Position numbers and translations under genes: made by a program
Assembly: GCF_024139115.2 (NCBI RefSeq)
Contig: NW_026943245.1
Location: forward strand, 891,145-955,144
Length of the DNA: 64,000 nucleotides
Direction of reading: 5' to 3'
Origin: Armigeres subalbatus
Taxonomy: Eukaryota; Arthropoda; Insecta; Diptera; Culicidae
The notes under the pieces: generated by a model
What the model saw: the letters and a program-made list of their open reading frames with translations, nothing else
Told to the model about the DNA's origin: nothing
Database searches by the model: none
In this document: piece by piece, positions 11,546 to 21,865 of the stretch
How positions within the stretch are numbered: position 1 is the stretch's first letter
How the letters are laid out: every line of letters begins with the position of its first letter

Positions 11546-11683
11546 GGCTGGTGCATCACGAGGAGGTAGAGATAGGAGTTGATGGGTAAGTGGCTAAGGA
11601 CCACGAGATGGGGTCTATTTTATTCCTTCAGGTACGCGAAGTACCAATGGTACGCTTTACCCAGCATTTGCCGTGCCGTCAAC

Positions 11684-12420
11684 GCCCACTACGTTGACGA
11701 TTATTTAGACAGTGTAGATACGGTTGATGAAGTGGTTCAACTGGTAAAAGAAGTAAAATATATACACGCGCAAGGAGGATTCGATATCAGAAACTTGTTG
11801 TGTCTTAGGATTCGCCAAGAAGGAAGGTGCGATATTGCTCGTTGCGGCAAAGACGAAGGAGGCCCCACTAAAGCCTGTCCATCCCTCGCTGAGACACCAG
11901 GCCGGCCTGATAGGGCTGCCGATTGATGGAGAATGTCTGTACACATTGCAGTTGACAATAGAGAAGCGATTTATTTGGACTTCAAGAACATCACTTTCGT
12001 GGAATAGATCGGATCATCCTTCGGAGTTTCCGTGTCGCGAGATTCTGAATATTTCCACAGTAAACAGGTGGTATTCGTCCCGTCAAAACAGAACGTAGCG
12101 ATGATGGAACTAAGTGGAATTGGACCGAGTTTCAGCCGAACAGCCGCTGGTACACGGTCCTAATTTTCTCTCCTTGTCGGAAAACAATGCCCGAGCAACC
12201 ACAGGCAGATCGACAAAAGAAGAGGTACAGTCGTGTTTCAGCACCATCGAAAATGCCGCAACCTTTGATTGATGAAGCAGATTTTCGAACTGGAATCGTG
12301 TGTTACGAGCGACCGCGTGCGATTGTTACGAAGCGAAGATTTATGGAAAAGAGGCCACACTGGGCTTGTTACCGCTAGCTATCTCAGGCTAGGAAGGAGA
12401 CAATTACAGTGTTTACTCTA
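11684..12420 (+). pseudogene. BEL/Pao pol fragment: end of RT, RNase H and linker
   Basis: The catalytic RT block AHYVDDYLDSVDTVDEVV starts right after the RTE 5' terminus, then KYIHAQGGFDIRN as in BEL/Pao elements. Past a frameshift near 11830, VAAKTKEAPLKPVHPSLR and FIWTSRTSLSWNRSDHPS match RNase H of the same family, though degraded (the usual WTDS reads WTSR). A further block at 12187-12378 fits the linker before integrase. The upstream RT is missing or lies before 7249. Integrase of a BEL element is found at 18090-19301 on the same strand; whether both are one element split by insertions is inference. Confidence 0.75.
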
Positions 12421-12539
12421 ATGATTACACACCACACCACTCAAACTCACCTGCAGCAGGAGCATACACACGTATGTTACGCGACACGTGCTCTCTGAAG
12501 TTACAAGGTGGAAAGGTTGCCAAAACGCAAATATACTAT

Positions 12540-12990
12540 ATTAACAATATGATTCACTCTTACGAAATTTTGGCGACACCACATGTGGCGCCAACTCGCG
12601 TCCGAAAGGATCGATACACATAAATCGAAACACCCAAAATATGACGATCGTTTTACACACACTTAAAAATGTCATCATGAAAAAAATAGGGATGCATGTT
12701 TTTTTGCAAACTTAATCGATTATGTTTAATCGAATGCAAATGGAAAATCAATATGTTAGCAGCAGAAGTGTGGTAGGCATATTTTGGTGGAAATGTAGAA
12801 TCTGCGACGGTCTTACACTCGCAGGCTCGGAACAGGCCGCAGTATTCTATTTTATCTCGAGATGCATAATATATTATTAAGATTCACTCTCACGAAATTC
12901 GCGACCCCACATGTGGCGCCACGATACACGATACACGTTATAATTAAACTACCCAACATATGACGATCGTTATACACACACACTTACGGA
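12540..12990. repeat. Pair of about 100-bp direct repeats
   Basis: 12552-12672 and 12885-12988 both read GATTCACTC(T/C), ACGAAATT, CCACATGTGGCGCCA, then ATGACGATCGTT and ACACACAC. The spacing is about 333 bp. The CCACATGTGG core is itself a palindrome. I cannot assign a family. Confidence 0.6.
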
Positions 12991-13607
12991 GCCGAATTTA
13001 TTGAATTCAACATTTGGCTAAAACATTACCGCTAGGCAATGGTTTAACTCACTGGTATTTTTAACAGCAAGGAAGTGACCCTGATCAATTTATTATGTTT
13101 TTTACACTTTTGAATTTAAATGTAAATTAACAAAATTCGTAGATTTATAGATTTATGATTTATAGATATATAGATGCATAGAGTTTACAAAATGATTGTT
13201 TGAGCTCGAAAACGATGGAATTCCGACATTCAAGACTTAAGGATTTTGAAAACGTACAATTTTTATCACATTTTCAAGGATGATGTGATCAAAATATTTT
13301 ACCTACTTGAGATTAGGGTGGTTCAAAACATTGATTTTGATCCACGATATCCTGATTCTTTACCATGTTCAGTTTCCCTGAAAATTTGAGCTCATTTGGA
13401 TTAAAACTGATTTAGCAAGCCGTTTCAGTTTGCATGCAAATTAGTATGGAGAAATATTTCTTCGTTGTACTGTTAATGAAGTTTCCTCATCAAGCGCAGG
13501 TTAAAAAGAAACCTACATAGCTAAAGGAATACTCAACAGCTTTCCTCAGTGTAAACCGCATCTCAATTAATCGTTCAATAATTCATGATTGACAATGTTT
13601 TCACCAC
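12991..13607. other. No gene recognised
   Basis: AT-rich DNA. At 13316 TAGGGTGGTTCAAAAC looks like a transposon end, but no matching inverted end was found. Confidence 0.4.
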
Positions 13608-13611
13608 TTAA

Positions 13612-13737
13612 CCCTTAAAGGCGCAAGGCGATTTTTTAGAAATCGTTGAAAATATTTTAACGTAAATAACCATTGAAATCATTAACGTTAAACGTATTTT
13701 CGTTTGTTGTTTTAAAACAACATTGCGCATTTAAGGG
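13612..13737. mobile_element. 126-bp MITE with TTAA target duplication (piggyBac-like)
   Basis: TTAA at 13608-13611 and 13738-13741 flank ends CCCTTAAAGGCGCAA and TTGCGCATTTAAGGG, an inverted pair of 15 bp with one mismatch. TTAA sites and CCC-starting ends are the signature of piggyBac transposition. There is no coding capacity. Confidence 0.8.
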
Positions 13738-13741
13738 TTAA

Positions 13742-14875
13742 AACTACCAAGTTGATTTGCATTATAAATATATTAGGAGAAATATCAATATATTCAAGGA
13801 GATTATATTGCTGTTACAATTAGACGGAATAAAATTTGTAATGTTGTGGATATCACTGCATGGCTAAGGACTTTTATATTACTATGGTGATATTGTTTAG
13901 CATGATCAATCGTTTTGAATAATTTTGAACCAGTTAAACTTTTCATTCGCATAACAAGTTTCAATTTTGAGGTGTTTAGAAAAATTGGGTATATATGAAA
14001 AAAGATATCGAACCAGTGCAAAATCTCCTCAAGCGTTTCTCAGCTATTTTCAGAAGTTCCATACTTTTATCGAGTTTGGCTTCGTTATGCTCTTTGACGC
14101 TTGAGCCTCCTAAACAAGTTATTTAGACTATAACTTGGTAATAATCGATTCCTCCTTAATTTTTATATGATGATTGGAAAAAAATCGAGAAACTCATTTA
14201 GTAGTGACGTGGTAAATAATTGACTGTTTTACAACTAAAGGTTCCGTTTAAGGGAGAAAAAAGTTGTTTGGGACCCTCGGTAGATTTTTTTCAAATAGTC
14301 ACGAAAGCCTAAAGGGTCAAACACAATGGACACGTTTGCGTGCGTTTTGACGTTTTCCCATGTGTTTGGCCCAGAGCTTTTATTTCACGTAGTGAAAGTA
14401 TTAGCGATGCTCATTATTTTTGTCACACACGCGTTGATTATTTTGATTTTATAAAAATGATGATTTCTTTTCAATCTCGCATGCATAAATCCCATTTTTG
14501 AGAATTCCAAATTTTATCAAATTGTAGATATGATTTGACAGAGAAACGTACTTTTTGAACAAACTGCCCAATATGAGAGTCTGATTATAATAATTCAAGC
14601 ATAATTACGTTTGTGTACAATCTCTATATAAAGTGAGTTTGCATTTCCTTTGAGGCAATATAACTCACGAACGGTTAACTCGATTTGTACGGTTTCTCAT
14701 TAATCGATTTGTCTTTAGGTCTTGTGTTATAAAATATCACTAAATTTTTAGGAGAAAGTTGAGAAATTGTGAAAATACAATTATGATGCGAGTTGTAAAA
14801 ACCAAATACAGTCGCGCTAAAAAAGATCTAGAGTGCGGCGCTGAATGACAACAATTGACAGTAAGAATGCAAAAT
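13742..14875. other. No gene recognised
   Basis: AT-rich intergenic or intronic sequence; the open frames are short and show no family motif. Confidence 0.4.
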
Positions 14876-15240
14876 ATAGTTGACTCTTGAAATCTCGATG
14901 TTCTATATCTCGATATCTCTCCCTATGTCGATGGTTTCCTCGGTCCCTTCAATCTACATCATTTTGTCTTTCTACATCTCGATAACTTCCTTATCTTGAA
15001 ATCTTTCTATCCTGATGTGTTGTAATCTATTTTGTTCTGGATTCACTCTCCGTATGTAGATATGTTCAAATTTTGGCTCTAGACCATATTTGGACGATAA
15101 CAATACAGATCAACAATAAGCAATGATATTTGTTTTTTGTCGTTTTTCATACAACAAGCTGTTTAGATCTAGTACATTTAAATTTTCCTTCCATTCCTCC
15201 ATCTCTCCTATCTCGATGGTCCCTTCAATATCGAGACGTG
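14876..15240. repeat. TCGAT-rich element, possibly pogo/mariner-type MITE
   Basis: The left part repeats ATCTCGAT units and contains TCGATGGT then TCCCTTCAAT; the right part repeats TCGATGGTCCCTTCAATATCGAG. Subterminal repeats of this kind occur in DNA transposons. I could not fix the termini or a target duplication. Confidence 0.35.
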
Positions 15241-15509
15241 AGACGACAGAATTAATCCCGAGAAGGTCGGTACGTTCAACTAGTTTTTCTTGCGAAAGTA
15301 TCGAAAAATAATCATTAAATCCCAAAAATATCTGATATTGGATACGAAATCGAGAAAGCACAATAAAATAGGCGTAATTAAATTTAGCCGAAATATCTCA
15401 CCGTATATCTCCTTTTGGATGAATTGATTGAACAGCTTAGTTTAATGCAATTTACTTGCCAATAGTGTATGTTCAACTTACTGTCCGTTCAAGTGAGTTG
15501 AGCGAAGGT

Positions 15510-15569
15510 TTTTTTTTTATCTTTATTAAGGAGACTTTCAGCGAGGCTGGCTCGTCTCCGGAAGAGTAG
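15510..15569 (-). mobile_element. 60-bp dead-on-arrival LINE 3' end
   Basis: Read on the minus strand the fragment ends CTTAATAAAGAT followed by an A-run, a polyadenylation signal and tail. AGCGAAGGT at 15501-15509 and AACGAAGGT at 15570-15578 form a 9-bp target duplication with one mismatch. Only the last 60 bases of the parent were copied. Confidence 0.75.
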
Positions 15570-15578
15570 AACGAAGGT

Positions 15579-16485
15579 GTTTGGACGCGTTTAATCCAAG
15601 CGACTTGTCAATTCACTTTCCATGAAATAAACCAAATAATCATCCCATTATGATAAGCGTAACATAACAAACGCAATCGGATGAGTGTCATCTTCGCCTC
15701 CACTCGAAGCATATTCATTCAATCAATGGTGGGCAGCAAAAGTTTTCAATTCATAATAAGTTGCAACGCAGGTTTTAAGTTCAGTAGAATTTAGGACACC
15801 GAAGAGGAAGCAGAAGTGATGCATTGGAATAATATCGATAATATTCAGAAGAATTAATCAAATTTCTTTGAAGAAAATGATAGAAATGTTTACAGTGGAA
15901 CAATCATTTTAATGTTTGCGGAACGGCTTTCGATTTGAACAGTTGAAGCAAGGTGTGTTGTCTGCTTTACTACTTCATCGAAATATTTACAGTAGTGTTT
16001 GCATTTAACAAAGTCGATATTTGCATTTAACAAAGTCGATAATCGATTTATTGAAAATGTATGGACATCCCCACACTGTAAATGTCATCGAACAACTGTA
16101 TGAATACTCACCGGAAGATGGCGGAGGGTTTTCCAGCACAAGCTAAAAAAACATGTTTAGATCCCTCTTTGCTCGCTAGATGATGTTGTTATCACCGGCA
16201 AATTGTTCGCCATTTCGTTGTATGGAAAAACTCGAAGTGAACCATATTGTTAATATAATATATTTGCAAAACGTTTTGTACCCAATAAGATGCTCAAAAG
16301 CTTAACCTGAACTGACCTCTGCGGGCGAGGCTTGACGACTCCTTTACGAGTCCGGAGGAACGCATAAAAAGCAAATGGAGAAGAAACCTCAGGAATGCTA
16401 GCTTGAAAGTAATATCACCTACACAATAGTTTCTAATTTAACATGCTTGTTTATTGGCTACATTGGCCCTTCTATCAATGTGACG
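15579..16485. other. No gene recognised; short tandem duplication at 15999-16041
   Basis: Two adjacent copies of TTGCATTTAACAAAGTCGATA lie at 15999-16041. The rest shows nothing I can name. Confidence 0.5.
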
Positions 16486-17228
16486 TCACAAGACGCAAAG
16501 GGTGCTTAACACTCGTTGGCCTCCTGTGGCATCGGAACTCGTTGGTCGACTGCATCCGGTGACTGGATCGGTGGTGATGGTAGGTAGCAGCTGTCTTTCT
16601 CGGGTCCGACTGCTGATCGCCGGACTGCTCCACAGGTTTCGGTCGAATCCACCGGAGCGTTGCTTGTCGTCGCGGTTTGCTGGCTTCGACACGCCGTGGT
16701 ACGCTGGGAGGCCACGGAATGCTTACTAGTTCGCCTACGGGATTCTGTGGTCAATCCCACCGTAGACGCGATGATCGGTCCGTGTTTCTCTCCACTGGTG
16801 GCTTTGCCGTGGTAGCGAGGCGACGCGCACGACGGCACGGGGAGATGGCTCGAAAGGCTGGCTACAGGTATTGTTGGCCAGATCCACCGGGGATGCGTAA
16901 TCGCGCCGTTCCTGGGCTTGACGGGGACTGGTTGTTGCGGGATGGCTTTCGTACTCGAATTGCCTCTGAGTGGCGTAGATGGCTTGAATGGCCGCCGCTG
17001 GCTCGATGCACGTGGTGTTCACAGCGATGGCGATTTGATCAGGCCTTTGGCCACCAGGTTGACGAGATGGCCGGGCGAAGGAATGCCCAAAGTCTGTCCA
17101 CAGACCTCGATTTGATGAGGGATGCGTGCGCTACAGTAGGCCACCGAACGTCGTATCTGCGATCACCACCCTGCTGTCAAGCAGCAAGAAAGAGAAAAGG
17201 CCACCGAATGGACCTCCGACATAATTAA
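16486..17228 (-). pseudogene. GC-rich ORF remnant of an unclassified retroelement
   Basis: This block is clearly more GC-rich than its surroundings. On the minus strand two overlapping frames (17022-16735 and 16838-16506) read as one Pro/Ser/Thr/Arg-rich low-complexity protein with a frameshift between them; an earlier stretch reads CGQTLGIPSPGHLVNLVAKG. The reading ends at 16506 and AATAAA follows near 16455. The layout would suit a gag remnant or coding-like LTR of a retroelement, with leader and promoter-like DNA at 17229-17860. No diagnostic motif was found, so the family stays open. A host gene exon cannot be excluded. Confidence 0.3.
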
Positions 17229-17860
17229 TACCTTGACGTCACTTCTTCACAATTTTAACACCAGGTATGGTTTTTACAAAAATATTACCTTTTTCTCGTT
17301 GGTTTTGTCGATATTACAAATTTATGGTTTTCAACAAAATGGTCTTTCTAACTCTGATCTGGAATAATGTGCGAACATAACAGTTAACAATGGCTGCCAC
17401 TAACAAAAACTACTAAAACAACCGTACTAAAACTTTCAATGTCTTCTTCTTCGTACTATTGTTCTTCTCCGTACTATTGTTCTTTCCTGCTATCTCGAGT
17501 TAGGGCTTTTGTTTTTCGACCACACAATCACTTCTTACTAGCACTATATAGGAATCTCCATTAATCGGTTTCAATCAAAATTAACTTATTTATCCGACGC
17601 GCACTTCTATTATTCCCGTGGGGATGGACGAACTCAATTGTTCGGGATGAAGCTGAGCTATATAATAATTAGCGTTGTTCTTTTAATTTGGCAACCATTC
17701 TCTTATGCGACTCGGAGAGCAGATGAACGAAATGGTGAGCATTCTCTTTTTATGCTCACCTCAAACCGCTACATAAATTGAAAAGTGACATTTGTATGTA
17801 ACTCATTTCGGTACTCACTTTATTCACCATTCATATTAGGAGGATGGTTAGTCTCGCTAT
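17229..17860. other. Leader-like AT-rich DNA with a hairpin at 17734-17760
   Basis: GGTGAGCAT at 17734-17742 and ATGCTCACC at 17752-17760 form a perfect 9-bp stem with a 9-base loop. CGTACTATTGTTCTTC is repeated near 17452-17485. It could be the leader of the minus-strand remnant downstream. Confidence 0.35.
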
Positions 17861-18089
17861 ATAGCATGGATAGATGCAGTGGAGCGAAGGACGGAATCTA
17901 ACGCTTGCGGAGGAGCTGCAAATAACATTTGTAGCCGCAGGTTACAGGGCCGCTTTCCGGAGGAGCTGCAGGCGGAAACCATGTTGTGGTGGCAGACAGT
18001 GTGAAACTTCCCGATGAGTACCAGCGTTGGAGTTCAACAAAAATACCCAAAGCAGTCAAAGCAGATTAAGAGTGTAGTCCGGTATAAGC

Positions 18090-19301
18090 GTCCCGTATAT
18101 GGACGATGATGGCGTTGTGAGAATAAACAAGGGATTGAGGCTGCTCCACCGAAGCAACAAGCTATCCCCCTGCTTCGATAGTTATCACCGTCACTTTAAA
18201 CATCAGAACCGTGAAACGGTGTTCACGAGATTCGTCAGAGTTTCGTATTCAAGCTACGTTCTCTGATACAACGTTCGCTCAAAACTGTCAGCACTGCATG
18301 GTTCAAAGGCTGTACTAAGCCACCGATGATGGCACCACTTCGAAAGTTCGATTGACGTCCCATATTCAGGCGTTCACCACACCGGCAGACTACTTCATTC
18401 CAATCGCGAAGCAGAAATAATCTAGCAAAGCGCTGGGTTGCACTGTTTACGTGTGGCGGTGCATCTGGAAATAGTACGGTATCTCCATGCAGTCCTGTGT
18501 GATGGCGATTCGCAGATTTGTGCACGCAGAGGATTTCCATCTATTCTACTCCGACAATGGAACTTGTTTCGAGGACCTAGCAACCTGCTGACGGAGCAAC
18601 AAACCCATCCATAAAGGTTGTGTATGACGTTCACCAATGCGAGACGAGCTGGCATTCTCCCCATCTGCCCCCATATGGGCGTTTGTTGAGCGCATGGTAC
18701 GTTCGGTAAGGCAGCGATGAGGCATCACATGCATATTCATCATCCAAACGACGAGGTCCTGGAAACTGTGGTGCTGGAAGCGAGAGATCGTTAATTCACG
18801 ACCCTGACATACATTCCACTGGACGATGCAGAACGAAGCGTTAACCCCGAATCACTTTCTGCCACGGCTCGGTAGTATGTACACCGAAGAGTCCACTGGT
18901 GTATGAGGGAACTGTACTGCGTGACAGTTGGAGGTTGTCGCAGTGTCTAGTGGACGTGTTTTGGAGATGTTGGGTCCGCGAGTATCTATCAACTTTATGG
19001 AGGCGGACGAAGTGGTTCGAGCCCGTGAAACCAATGGAGCCCGGAGATGTGGTGGTTGTTGTAGACGAAACAACGGCACGGATGGCTAAGAGGCCGTGTC
19101 ATGGAAATCTTTCAAGGCAAGGATGGCAAGTCCGATGGTGGTAAGATGCAATGTAAAACCGTAGGAAACCTAAAACGCCCTGTAGTGAAGCTGGCTTTGC
19201 TGGATATTCGCGGTGACCAAGGAACCGGAACTCAGGAGGGGGATGTTGAAACACCAATCTACCAACTCAATGCTGTGTGTAGTTCTCGGATGCTTCGGTA
19301 G
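18090..19301 (+). pseudogene. BEL/Pao integrase region, frameshifted
   Basis: Integrase inserts the cDNA. Pieces in order: RINKGLRLLHRSNKL, the zinc-binding region with HQNRETVFTRF and CQHC, PADYFIPIAK, a core block with FYSDNGTCFEDLA (second catalytic Asp), ICPHMGVC and FVERMVRSV (around the catalytic Glu), NSRP, then the C-terminal domain with ECLVDVFWRCWVREYLSTL-like text, VKPMEPGDVVVVVDE and LKRPVVKLALLDI. The frame changes many times, so the protein is dead. The order matches BEL/Pao pol and it ends just before a polypurine run and a TGTTG start of a probable 3' LTR. Upstream 17870-18090 may be more of the same. Confidence 0.8.
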
Positions 19302-19530
19302 GAAACGCCATCGCAGACGCAAAAATCTGAGGTGAAGACTAACATAGATCAAACAAACGAGGCAATAGGACGTGTACAATGTCAAGTTCCGATACCGTAT
19401 CTGTTCCTTTTCTAATATTTGCCTACGATGATCAAATTGCCGCATTAGCCTTCCGTGAACAGCCGATAGCATATGGTTGAAGTCCACCGTAGATACAATT
19501 TGGTGACTTGGCAGGCAACAGCTAAAACAT
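19244..19530 (+). repeat. Probable 3' LTR of the BEL/Pao element
   Basis: AGGAGGGGGA at 19234-19243 is a polypurine tract directly after the pol end, followed by TGTTGAAACACC, the usual TGTTG start of BEL LTRs. The right end is uncertain and no second LTR was found in the window. Confidence 0.4.
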
Positions 19531-21664
19531 CTTGAGCATCATTATTAGGGCGGTCATTACCGCATGTAGTTGGAGCTCCGTTCATTATTATTAATATTCA
19601 ATATTCCTAACCTAAATTATAGGAAAATGAAATTATCCGTTATTCAATTGAGACCAATGAATTATGTCCTTGCCAGGCTCAGAAAAAGCTTCTCAAATCG
19701 AAGCGCGAGAGGTTTAGATAGGGGTTTCTGCGGAAATATATTAGACACTGAACGTAACCATTAAATATTGTATTTAAACCTATCAATAATAACATTCAAT
19801 AAATTTTAGTTTCAAAGCTTCTTATACCCACAAGTTGTGAAAGCACTGTCTATTTATGCCCCAATCCATCCATCTGAACAGGAATGTTTCCTTGGTACTT
19901 CCATCAATATCTCCGAAACATGACCATTTCAAAACGATGACCAATGCCCTTTATGAATTTTGTGATCAATTGCAGAACCAACGGAACCAAATTCGATGTA
20001 AGACTGCTGAGTTTAGTTTTCCATGAAATTGAGGGTCAGACACGTAGTGTTTACTGAAATCGGTTAAAACGCACTGCACGATAGCCAATAAAAACCTGCA
20101 ATTACTTGGCCGAATCAAGTTACAACACCGATGGCTTCCTGCCATCATGTCTCAAAATTAAAAAAATAATAATGCACACGCATTCACAAATTCATGAGGA
20201 TCTCAAGCCACAATCTTTGTATCAAAATGTTACTTTGCCTCCTAGTTGATGTATTCAAATCTTTCTGTTTACCAAAGTCATGCCCAGAAATCATGATTCG
20301 TATCCAATCCAGCATTATAGATTTTAAAACAATTGCTGGTCGGCTGGTCCGCATGTTTCGAGAAATGAAGTACAAATGCAAATGACATCACCGAAAATTC
20401 ATTCCAAGTGGGAGACTTCTGCGATTTCAATGAAATCTCCGCAACTAACTTCATTTGCTCGGTTTTGTCTCGAAATAGAACTGCAAGAATATGTTTTCTT
20501 CATTCGTTATATCGCGGCCAAGTACCATCGAAACCGGAACCGACCGGCAACCGTTTTCCATTATCAGCAGCAGCAAGCCAGCCAGCATTGAATTTCGGTG
20601 TGGTGCACCATCAAGTGATGCAAAAGACATTTACTATCCGCGCGCTGATGAGTAAGTGATGATACAATATCACGATGGCTCCTTACACCAACAACGGCTT
20701 GGGTAGCTCGACGATGCAGATTTTTCGGTCCATACATTTATGTGAACGACTTAATTTAATCAGAGTTGCATTGCTGCATCAGGTTTTTCCCGTTCTTGAG
20801 TGCAAACCTTAACAAATGAAACTTCGCTTTCATCATATCCGGTTGTTAGGTATGTGCGAGCGATTCTTTTTTCTGTTATCATACCATTTTCAGTGATGAG
20901 AACAAATTGTAATTTTATTCGTTCGCTCAAATTGCAGTTGTATTTTTTCAAGTACATGATGCCGATGGAAATGATTCTTTAATTATGAGAAGGGAAACGA
21001 AGGTGGTGAATAACTCGGATGGTTGCATGAACAGGTAGAGATATTTAATTTTCCGCAATACTTTACATTTTGTCCAGTTGTAGGAAAATAGCATGAATTA
21101 ATTATTCTATTTTGAGCAGGAATATTGCAAGGTTTATTCAAATCATCTTTACGTAAGTAACTGATCGTATGAGTTGAGTTATAAACAAAGCCAGAGCTGA
21201 ACATAAAACATATGCATCATTCAGGATTCAATAGATCTTTTTATACATTCTATAGTGCATTAGACATTCTGTATTACAAAGCTTTTCAATGATATGTAGG
21301 AGTTAGAATGAAATGTAATAACAATTAATAAATTTTTAGCACAAACTCCTACTTTTTTACATTATTTATATGATATGATTTATATGATTGCATATTGTAC
21401 TTACATCTGATATAATGACCTTGTATATGAATCCTCTTGCATTTTTCCACGCAGTTTACCTAGATCCAAATGTAGGCTAATGAACCTTCAATCAACAATG
21501 CTCTATCCTTACGCAATCTGCTGTTTTTTTCTTCAATTATTCACTCAGTTCCCAGCATCTCGACACAGCGTGAAATCGGAATCCTTTTTCCGGGTTTAAT
21601 TCTTCCTACCATTTGATGGACCTAATTTACATATCATCTCCTTCCAAAGCAGCGTAATGGGACG
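19531..21664. other. No gene recognised
   Basis: Mostly unique-looking sequence with modest AT bias. The open frames here (60-83 codons) have no motif and overlap each other on both strands. A CAG-rich spot lies at 20560-20585. Confidence 0.45.
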
Positions 21665-21865
21665 ATGCTGCGTGCGTCCTTCTATTTTTACCTGCTCTTG
21701 ATATCGACCGTTTTTACTGTTCAATCTCACCTAACGATATGCATCACATATGCGTTCAACGAACAATCTAGAGACCGGGATTGTGTTTCCTGTCACTGCG
21801 ACGCAGTCACCCGCCTCGACAGCTGCCGGTGCCAAACAGTTTGGATCAACAGAATGTTTTTTTAA
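21665..21865 (+). CDS. Candidate small secreted Cys-rich protein, 66 aa
   Basis: I do not recognise this protein. The ATG has A at -3. Residues 3-18 are a hydrophobic run (RASFYFYLLLISTVFTVQS) that looks like a signal peptide with a plausible cut after VQS. The mature part of about 45 residues has six cysteines, in ICIT, CVSC, HC and CRC contexts. It has no relatives in the window and lies in unique-looking DNA, not in a transposon. No promoter, splice or polyadenylation signal supports it, and an ORF of this size can occur by chance. It could equally be part of an exon or noise. Confidence 0.25.
   Translation: MLRASFYFYLLLISTVFTVQSHLTICITYAFNEQSRDRDCVSCHCDAVTRLDSCRCQTVWINRMFF

Larger units (their letters stand above)
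7249..11677 (-). mobile_element. RTE-clade retrotransposon copy 2, interrupted by insertions
   Basis: Read on the minus strand the element starts at 11677 (GGCACGGCAAATGCTGGG) and ends at 7249 (AATTAAATGAAAT tail). Its 5' terminus is the same base as in copy 3 at 61587, which suggests both are full length at the 5' end. The element is broken by an AT-rich insertion at about 9511-11545 and a 97-bp MITE at 9212-9308. A deletion near 9151 has removed about 490 bp of endonuclease relative to copy 3. Confidence 0.75.

Noticed and set aside
13316..13340. TAGGGTGGTTCAAAAC as a transposon terminus
   Set aside because: No matching inverted end or target duplication was found nearby.
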